Source: Candidatus Opimibacter skivensis
GTDB lineage: Bacteria; Bacteroidota; Bacteroidia; Chitinophagales; Saprospiraceae
Reading direction: 5' to 3'
Assembly (NCBI GenBank): GCA_016722045.1
Contig: JADKGY010000017.1
Span: 1-22,642, forward strand
Length of the DNA stretch: 22,642 nucleotides
This document shows positions 16,808 through 22,642 of this stretch, piece after piece (positions within the stretch are counted from its first letter, which is position 1; every line of letters begins with the position of its first letter). The notes beneath the pieces were generated by a model. The model saw only the letters and a program-made list of their open reading frames with translations, ran no database searches and was not told where the DNA came from. Position numbers and translations under genes: made by a program.

Positions 16808-16852
16808 CATCGTGGCACGACTGGTGGTGCCACCACTAGTCGTGCCACGATG
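16808..16852. repeat. 45-nt near-perfect palindrome, plus a related half-site
   Basis: Centred on 16830, arms of 22 nt (catcgtggcacgactggtgg and complement) pair with a single G-T mismatch and only one unpaired central base. The core tcgtgccacga recurs at 16902-16912. It lies between the hsp20 promoter and the end of the TonB-like gene, with no T-tract nearby. The rest of 16752-16983 carries a tRNA-like fragment (16951-16978) and nothing else. Confidence 0.85.
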
Positions 16853-16950
16853 GTCTAAATGGCTGATAATCTGTAGAGTTATGAGGTTTTCAGGTCACAA
16901 TTCGTGCCACGAAAAGCGAGTCATTTATGACGACAAGTGAGAGAATGCCA

Positions 16951-16978
16951 GTGCATCCCGAAAGGAATCGAACCTAAC
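16951..16978 (-). other. tRNA 3'-end-like fragment
   Basis: On the minus strand gttaggttcgattcct then ttcgggatgca resembles a T-arm (GGTTCGATTCC) followed by an acceptor strand ending GGGATGC-A, as in arginine tRNAs. No matching 5' half (GCATCCC, D-arm, anticodon arm) is found in the ~70 nt upstream, which is the TonB-like gene's end. It could be a tRNA remnant, an attachment-site scar or chance. Confidence 0.35.
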
Positions 16979-16983
16979 TTTTT

Positions 16984-17871
16984 TTAAGTAACGAGGCGAT
17001 TTAAAGAGTCTCGGTTTGATTCATCAGATTTAAAATTCTTCTCCTTTGGAATCTGGAAAGAATAGGAAGAGTCATCCTTACAGCCACATGCTTGCCTTCA
17101 AGTAGCCGCCTTTGGTGTCCAAGCCGGCACAAGGAAACGACCCAGGTAGCCTCTTCATCACAGCCATGGCCTATTCCTTTTTACAACAGGATTGACAACA
17201 TGCCCTGATGAATCGATAACAAAATCGACTACACCGGACCTTCAGCTCTCAGAGGCCAAGCCTCTTCAGGATATTTAAGATTAGACTGGATATGCTTGGA
17301 GCATCTTCATAAATGTGCAGTCGATTGTGTCTTTAGCATTCGACCACAGCCTTCAAAACACTGGTCTCATATCAACCATCGTAAATCTTCGGCTCGTAAC
17401 TTTTTCAGTTTCAGCGACTTTTTCGGCATTTCCTTTGGAGGGCAGATGAATTAAATGGAACCGGGTTATATACCGCATGCAACTTTCTTGCCTTTCTCCC
17501 TGGCGGTGACCATTCCATCTTTTTTCATTCATTAGTTTGATCACCCTTATGGCTTCACCACCTAATCCGGAAACCCGGATCACGAAGTGTTTTGACTTCA
17601 CCGATCTTTCCGTTCTTTTCAACAACGACTCAACCATGACAAGTCCGACTGCTCCTGGTTTTTCTAGCTTCAGGAATCGGAGGTTTTTGAGAGATAAATT
17701 CATCACAAGTTTAGCTTGTGAACAATCATCATCGATCATTTTGGCTCATACCTGGGTAATGAAAGCATGATATCCGCAGATCGGACGGCTTCAGCCAAAG
17801 GTGTCTGTGCAGAGACAAAAATGCATAGGGAAAAAGCATAAAGAAAAGGTATGTCTGCTTGAAAATGTCAT
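16984..17871 (-). CDS. Protein with two TonB C-terminal-like domains (many frameshifts)
   Basis: A TonB-family protein, reconstructed at about 295 residues. TonB C-terminal domains normally contact TonB-dependent outer membrane receptors and transmit energy from the inner membrane. The N-terminus (MTFSSRHTF..., start near 17871) looks like a signal peptide and leads to PLAEAVRSADIMLSLPRYEPK. The first domain is seen as LSLKNLRFLKLEK, GAVGLVMVE, GLGGEAIRVIKLMNEK. The second is IQSNLKYPEEAW, VDFVIDSSGHVVNPVVK, GIGHGCDEEA, GKHVAVRMTLPI, then IPKEKNFKSDESNRDSLNRLVT to a stop at 16984. Each motif lies in a different frame, separated by many single-base indels. The two domains and signal-like start fit secreted Bacteroidota proteins with TonB_C domains rather than a classical TonB with a long Pro-rich spacer. 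Confidence 0.75.
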
Positions 17872-17949
17872 GTGGAGTATAATTAAATGATTCAATAGTG
17901 GACTACAAACGAAGCTATAAAGGTAAATATTCCACCAAAGAAGAAATTT

Positions 17950-18683
17950 CTAAACCTGTTTATAATATGCCAATGTCAACTTCAGCGCCATCAAAGACCG
18001 CATACGAATTGTAAATCAGCCAGTCACCAAGATTTATATGTCTCGCTCCTTTTACCCCAGATTATAATCGATAGAGCAGATGACGATGGCCAAATATAAA
18101 ACAATCGATGTCCTGATGCGCAGGACATCCAGGGCATGATGAATCAACTGCCTTTTTCCGGGCCAAGAAATAATTCGTCACCTTGGGTGTGCTGTCAGCC
18201 TGTTCCAGACCAAGGTTTCATGATGCGAAGCCCTGTATTCGGATGAATGCTTGAAAACACCACCGGCTGGCAGGATGACGAATACCTTTTTATGAATTTA
18301 TATCCATGATCCGGTCCCAGGCCATCCCCATGACCGATATAAAATTTTCCCGTCTATATCATGGATCACCGGTTCTCTGAATATGGGTATGTCAAATTCA
18401 TCCGTGAGATATCTGAACATCCACATGTCATGATTACCAGTGAAATAATAGACGGAATGTCTGCATCCCGTAGTTTCGCAGGCAGCCTAAAAACGTGAAT
18501 ATCCTTTTGGGATCACTTGTCCATATTCAAACCAATAATCCCAGATATCGCCTAAGGTAAGAACGTTCATCTCCGGAGCAGATTCTTCAAGCCATTTCTC
18601 ACGATCAGTCGTTCACGATCCAGACTTTTGGAAGCACCATCAGTTCCAAGATGAAAATCAGAAGCAAAAAAAGTTTTCTTCAT
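17950..18683 (-). CDS. lpxH: UDP-2,3-diacylglucosamine diphosphatase, LpxH-like (many frameshifts)
   Basis: A calcineurin-like metallophosphoesterase of about 245 residues. LpxH hydrolyses UDP-2,3-diacylglucosamine to lipid X in lipid A synthesis, at the inner membrane. The start at 18683 gives MKKTFFASDFHLGTDGASKSLDRE, with the DxH metal motif. Across frames one then reads LGDIWDYWFEYGQVIPKG (GD motif), GNHDMWMF (18421-18449), FYIGHGDGLGP, HGYKFIKR, FGHRHL and INLGDWLIYNSYAVFDG, with the stop at 17950. The order and spacing match the Bacteroidota LpxH group. At least six indels break it, which I read as sequence errors. It lies in the same direction as the dioxygenase and kmo genes, but sharing a transcript with them is only a guess. 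Confidence 0.82.
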
Positions 18684-18700
18684 TTGTGATTATTCATTGC

Positions 18701-18730
18701 TCGTGAGACGTGAAGCGTGAGATGTGAATT
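18701..18730. repeat. cgtgagacgtgaagcgtgag repeat
   Basis: Three consecutive copies of a cgtgaga(c/t)gtga-type unit lie between the 3' end of the dioxygenase gene and the start of the LpxH-like gene. The same phrase occurs at 1294-1320, and related ctcacgtcctcacatctcac is at about 21065. This explains why one dioxygenase frame appears open past its true stop at 18785. Confidence 0.7.
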
Positions 18731-18784
18731 ATATGTTCAAATGGAGCACTGTAAGTCCCCTTTAGAGGTTGGGCAAAAAAGGAG

Positions 18785-19313
18785 TTAATCAACAAATCTA
18801 AATCCGATTCCATCACATGACCACAATTGGGGACATGTTCGTTTTTTTCTTCGGAATTATAACGTTCCTTAAAACGCGGAAGAAAATCTTTTTCAATATT
18901 CGTCAGGTGAAATGATTCATTGAAGTTTGCCTTATTGCAATTGTCACAGAACCATGAGGCCATCATCTTCATTATTTCGTCTTTTCAGTTCGTAACGACC
19001 AAGACGATGGGAATGGCGACCGGGAAGGACTATGACGAGTCCGGGCAGGAAGGAAAACATTTCTCCTTGTTTGATTAGATGTCTACAGCTTTTCCTTCTT
19101 ACGGATACGAACGATATTGATATTCGCCTTCAAGCTGACCTAGTATAATTCTTTAGTCTCATTAGTGATAGTCCTTGCGAGCGTTCGGACCGCCACAACC
19201 ATGACGATGTAATCGCCGGCATCATGATACAGATTTCGATTGCCCACGGGAGGTTTGAGCTCATGGCGATGTTCATCGGTCCGGGCTTGCGGGTTGAAAG
19301 GTCTTTTTACCAT
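18785..19313 (-). CDS. nbaC: 3-hydroxyanthranilate 3,4-dioxygenase (many frameshifts)
   Basis: A cupin iron dioxygenase that opens the ring of 3-hydroxyanthranilate, giving the precursor of quinolinate in NAD synthesis from tryptophan. The start at 19313 gives MVKRPFNPQARTDEHRHELK, then PPVGNRNLYHDAGDYIVMVV, both highly typical. Fragments of the core follow in several frames (QLEGE, EEGKAVDI, LPARTRHSP). The C-terminal second iron site is clear: WFCDNCN then HLTNIEKDFLPRFKE and NCGHVMES, giving CxxC pairs as in bacterial and yeast enzymes. A frame ending GFRFVD, equivalent to the family's TDPRFVD, stops at 18785. Restored length is about 176 residues. Together with the kmo gene upstream it encodes two successive-pathway enzymes, with only kynureninase missing between them. 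Confidence 0.85.
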
Positions 19314-19517
19314 GAGTAAATTTGAAAAGTTTAGGAGAAAGATGTTTCGATGGTTGCTGCAAACGCAATGATGTGTATAGCTGGTCAAGTAAACGCCTTA
19401 CGTAAATGCATCACAAGAGAAAATATAATCTTTTTATTTTAATATGTTCAATAACAGTAAGGCTTATATCAAAAGTTTCGACAAAATCGAAGAAAAATGT
19501 CGTCCTTAAGAAATTAT

Positions 19518-19580
19518 TCTCGCTCTCTCGCTCTCTCACTCTCACTCTCTCACTCTCTCCTCTCTCACTCTCTCGCTCTC
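19518..19580. repeat. CT-rich microsatellite overlapping the kmo stop codon
   Basis: About 63 nt of ctctctcgctctctcactctcact-type sequence. On the minus strand it is a gagagagtgagagc tract that begins at the TGA stop of kmo (19579-19581) and forms its 3' flank. Units of 8-10 nt repeat imperfectly. The remaining 19314-19517 is AT-rich with no gene seen. Confidence 0.85.
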
Positions 19581-20920
19581 ACATAAGTTCGCTGTAGATT
19601 TTATCGAGATCTGCTGCTGTCAAATTTCTTGTATCATTCTTTGCGCAATAATCGAGCAGCCAGTCATCACTGCGCATGTCCTCTCTCTTTTGATACATAT
19701 CCAAATATCTTCACAAAAAGTCATAAGGTTGTATTTTGAAGCATAGTCAGGATAATTTTTTTCCAGTGCATTTCAATTTGTCGCTTGGCTATAAAATTTG
19801 GATTATCAACATGATCCCGCATCTCATATAATTTTCAACTGCCAAATCCGCGATGGCATCCGTATTTTTTTGCGAAGCAACTGGGTATGTATTGACTTCA
19901 CTCCAGTTTTCATTGTGCAAATCAAGCTACTGAATAGAGGATACGCATCTTCACATAGCACAATTCATACCCTGACCATAAAGGAACGACTGCATGAGCC
20001 GCATCTCACCCATCAGCAAAGTTTACGATCCGTATGCCATGGACTACATTTCCCTGTCCCTGAAGCACCGGTCGGGTGAAGCATAAAATCGTAGACGAGA
20101 TTCGGCATCAGTTGGACAAGTTCGAAATTGAGTTTAGAAAAATCAAGTACCTCACCTTCTGATTCAACTGATTGAACTGGAGTTGCCCATCAAAGGCGAG
20201 AAATAAAGGTGACAGTGAAACTTCTCAAGATTGGGCAGTGCTATGACCATAAAAGCTATGTCGCGGCCAAGGATGCCGTGCATTTTTCAATGTACTCCAT
20301 GTGCCCCATAGATAAACAGAATCTCTAATTCTTTATGCCCATGGTCAAGCAATCCTGCTGATAATTTGAACCTGATATTTGAACCGATCTGCATGACGCC
20401 CTTGCCGCACATCACTGCCAGCATCAGTGCCAATCAAAATGTCTCCCGATAAATCTATTTTTCCAGTGGTGCCCATTTTAAGCCCGCAACACGAGCGTAC
20501 CGGACATCAGCATGTTGAATGCTAATTCCAAAATTGAATATCAATATTAGCATGCTCTACCGGCCGCATCAAACGGTAATGCATTTAATCCATGTCGCGA
20601 AATAGATTGAATAAATTCATCCGGCCGTCCGCTATAAGGCAACAATCTTGTGATCTGACCCATCTATAGAATGAATCATCCGTCCCAACATCGGAATAGA
20701 AATATCAGGGTGCTCTTTTTTTGGTCTATCCGGGTCGAGGGCTGCTAATCCTCGATCAGATGGAGCAAGATTTATGGACCTGCCGGCGACAAGGGCTCCT
20801 TCATGGATCTTCTCTTTTCTCCAAGTAGTGTGATCCGATGTCCGCGGTCGGCTAGTCTAAGGAATTACAGTAAAGTTCCACAAAAATTAGCTCCACAAGC
20901 CAGTGCAGTTTTGATGACAT
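19579..20920 (-). CDS. kmo: Kynurenine 3-monooxygenase (many frameshifts)
   Basis: An FAD-dependent aromatic hydroxylase converting kynurenine to 3-hydroxykynurenine. Reconstructed length is about 447 residues, right for the family. The start at 20920 lies by TATCTTAACCCCATG. Across frames the N-terminus reads CGTLL, LADRGHRITLLEKRED, then PDISIPMLGRMIHSIDG, FIQSISRHGLNALPFD, DLSGDILIGTDAG and HGHKELEI-type residues. Further on are VIALPNLEKFHCHLYF and the FAD-binding DAAHAVVP (19982-20005) followed by FYGQGMNCA, then YEMRDHVDNPNFIAKRQIEM and a C-terminus DDWLLDYCAKNDTRNLTAADLDKIYSELM-like. Motifs lie in different frames with stops between, so the raw reading frames look like noise. The gene precedes the dioxygenase gene on the same strand. 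Confidence 0.85.
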
Positions 20921-21193
20921 GGGGTTAAGATATTGAAAAATATTTTCGATTTTTCGATTTTCGATTTTTGCTTCGTTTGAAAGAAAGAATGATATAGAAG
21001 TGCTGGAAGATGTTTAAAAGTAAGGGGATGAAAGCTTGGTCAGAAGGGAACTCGTTAATCTCATCTCACGTCCTCACATCTCACATCCACAAAGGAAAGT
21101 CCGGGTTAGGCGCTGTAAACTCACACCTGAATCCCGTAATATTGTTAAGTGTTATTCCATATTTATATTCTTATTAAAACCTACATAATTATT
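20921..21193. other. Divergent intergenic region with two repeat phrases
   Basis: No gene is visible. ttttcgatttttcgattttcgattttt (three to four ttttcga units) lies at 20943-20970, just upstream of kmo. tcatctcacgtcctcacatctcacatcc (three ctcaca/ctcacg units) is at 21061-21088. The kmo and secreted-protein genes diverge from here, so both promoters should be in this stretch; a TATCTTAA box next to the kmo ATG is the only candidate. Confidence 0.5.
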
Positions 21194-22294
21194 ATGAAAA
21201 ACCCTCAGCAATCTTTGTGTTTTTAGCCGCAATTCAGTTAGGAATTATTGCTCAGCCTGTTACTATCGATAACGAATCAGTTCGGTTGAATACTACATAC
21301 CCAGGATCCCTGACAATCCATTGACCCATCCTACACAACCTATTCTGCGAATATCAGTAAGGTTTGGAGGTTTGTCCATGACAGGCTATACTGCAGCGAA
21401 GGTCTTGAAGATGATTATCTGACACTGGAAGGATATAAAAAGTAAACAGAGCGGCGATATGAAAATTGAAGCCTCCATCGGCGATTTTAATGTGTTCGGG
21501 GAGAGAACAGATTTAGAGAACGAAAAAGAACAAGGATGGAAAGGAGTACCTACCCCTACGCGTAAAGTAAAGTATTCAATACCTACTATTTCCATCAAAG
21601 TCGCCGATAAAATGGCAACACTGCCCTTGAGGAACAAATATATCTTCTGCAGGACAGATGAGAACACATATACAACTTCTTATTACAACAGCCTTTCAGA
21701 GCTTGATTCCTATTGGAGAATCAATAGAACATCCAAGCTGACGGACCTTCAGCGCGATAAGGTAAAGAGAAGGATTTAAGAAAATATCATCCCTGCTAAA
21801 TGATAAATATGGCTACACAGGCTCGTGAAGAAGGAAAATGCGCATTTCGAGACCATAGAGGAAGAAAAAACATCCTGACTATGATGTTTATCACAAAATG
21901 CATTGGAAACAATAAAGAAGCATTCAAAGTAATGAGTGCATCTTTAAGATTAGATACAATCAAAAGCCAGAATAAGAAACATCCTTAATTTTTATAATGC
22001 TGAAAGTAAAGAGAGTACGGCATTAAGTCTAAAGACGATAAAAAGCTTAAGCATATCCCGTTATACAATAAGGCACTGGCCTATTTCTAGCTTGAAAGAT
22101 TTTGATTGAGCCGAAATGTTTTGAAAGTATTCAGAAATTTAATGCCAAGGATAGAATCTTAAGGCGTTTATTGGCGGATATTGATTACCGCCGGAGCTCA
22201 CTGGAGAGAGCAGATAAGAAGTCAAGGCATGGCGTGATGGTGGAGGAAAACCTGAAAAAATGCCTTAGATGTCGGACAGAAATTTAAAAAATAA
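21194..22294 (+). CDS. Secreted protein of unknown function (many frameshifts)
   Basis: Unrecognised. The start at 21194 followed by one missing A gives a signal peptide: MKK then PSAIFVFLAAIQLGIIAQPV, ending in a good AQ cleavage site. Pieces in changing frames then read TIDNESVRLNTTYPGSL, ANISKVWRFVHD, MKIEASIGDFNVFGERTDL, VPTPTRKVKYSIPTISIKVADK, TTSYYNSLSELDSYWR and NRTSKLTDLQRDKVK. Later segments are helical and charged (LLADIDYRRSSLERADKKSR), and the last frame gives NALDVGQKFKK with a stop at 22294. Reconstructed length is about 366 residues. The second half could hold TPR-like helices (residues such as YNKALAYF appear across frames near 22060), but this is weak. No family can be named from what is readable. 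Confidence 0.65.
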
Positions 22295-22432
22295 GGACGC
22301 GGACAGTTGCTGAGCTGTAGCACTAGGTCGAGGAAAGCAGATCGAAGCATTAACTTAAGAAAATTAAGATTTAGTAGGATTAATTTTCACAGTCATTTGT
22401 GCCTGGGAAGTGATCTTAAATTTTCTTAGTTA
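22295..22432. repeat. Second copy of the GGACGC dispersed palindromic element
   Basis: Begins ggacgcggac at 22295, directly after the preceding stop codon. taacttaagaaaattaagat (22351-22370) pairs with atcttaaattttcttagtta (22413-22432) over nearly its full length with one shifted base, forming a long AT-rich stem. The core taagaaaattaagattta matches the element at 6141-6160. It may also serve as a terminator for the secreted-protein gene. Nothing is recognised in 22433-22642. Confidence 0.6.
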
Positions 22433-22642
22433 ATCACAAATCCTTTTTGCCAAGCTTAATAGTCAAAGAAATAACTATTGTTAATCCTGTTTATTTTGGA
22501 ATAGAATAGTTGAGTAAGCTTCAATATTGAATTTGTGTCCGTAATAATGATTTTATCATAGGATAAAATTTTGGATTTGTCTGGTATAGAAATGGTTACA
22601 GAATTTGCTGAAAGATTGTGCAAGACCAAATATTTTCACTTA

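Noticed and set aside
17537..17770. Plus-strand open frame of 77 residues
   Set aside because: It lies opposite the TonB C-terminal-like domain, whose motifs are clear on the minus strand.
16984..20920. A block of pseudogenes undergoing decay
   Set aside because: The same kind of homopolymer-related single-base breaks affects unrelated, normally essential genes, and motif spacing is retained; sequencing error is more likely.
21386..21667. Minus-strand open frame of 93 residues
   Set aside because: Opposite the secreted protein gene, whose frames on the plus strand join into one continuous protein with a signal peptide.

Overview
The window is a piece of a Bacteroidota chromosome, most like Saprospiria or Chitinophagia. 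The evidence is a very large secreted protein with a C-terminal type IX secretion (T9SS) sorting domain, promoter-like sequences of the TTTG / TAnnTTTG type, start codons without Shine-Dalgarno sequences, a kynurenine-route NAD gene pair, and AT-rich intergenic DNA full of short degenerate tandem repeats. No phage, integrase, transposase, CRISPR array, rRNA or complete tRNA is visible.

Layout. From 0.2 to 6.1 kb are a secreted metallo-beta-lactamase-fold hydrolase, a 63-residue double zinc ribbon protein, a TMEM175-type potassium channel and a ~1180-residue secreted Asp-box/Ig-like/T9SS protein. From 6.3 to 10.1 kb are two intact genes, thrS and a LysM lytic transglycosylase, separated by an intergenic region with strong RNA-like or DNA palindromes. 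From 10.1 to 11.0 kb is a gene-free stretch ending in a strictly 21-nt-periodic array of small hairpins, followed by an ArsR-like regulator. From 11.5 to 13.9 kb a minus-strand operon encodes a c-type cytochrome lipoprotein, AnmK and an NAD-dependent epimerase. From 14.3 to 15.7 kb the plus strand carries a pirin, a nucleotidyltransferase and a small partner protein, ending in a clear terminator facing two small heat shock proteins (15.8-16.7 kb). From 17.0 to 20.9 kb the minus strand carries a TonB C-terminal-domain protein, an LpxH-like phosphatase, 3-hydroxyanthranilate dioxygenase and kynurenine 3-monooxygenase. From 21.2 to 22.3 kb is a secreted protein of unknown function.

Functional links. 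The lytic transglycosylase would release 1,6-anhydro-muropeptides whose sugar is recycled by AnmK. Kmo and the dioxygenase are two steps of the tryptophan-to-quinolinate (NAD) route. LpxH acts in lipid A synthesis. The two Hsp20 genes form an operon with a recognisable promoter.

Sequence quality. Most genes outside 6.3-10.1 kb are broken by single-base indels, often in homopolymers. The density rises towards the right end, where genes are recognisable only by joining three frames. Reading across the breaks restores conserved family motifs, so I treat most as sequencing or assembly errors rather than pseudogenes. Boundaries given for these genes are for the reconstructed gene. The most unusual material is non-coding: the 21-nt hairpin array (10.59-10.95 kb) and a twin hairpin with complementary loops (8.34-8.43 kb).
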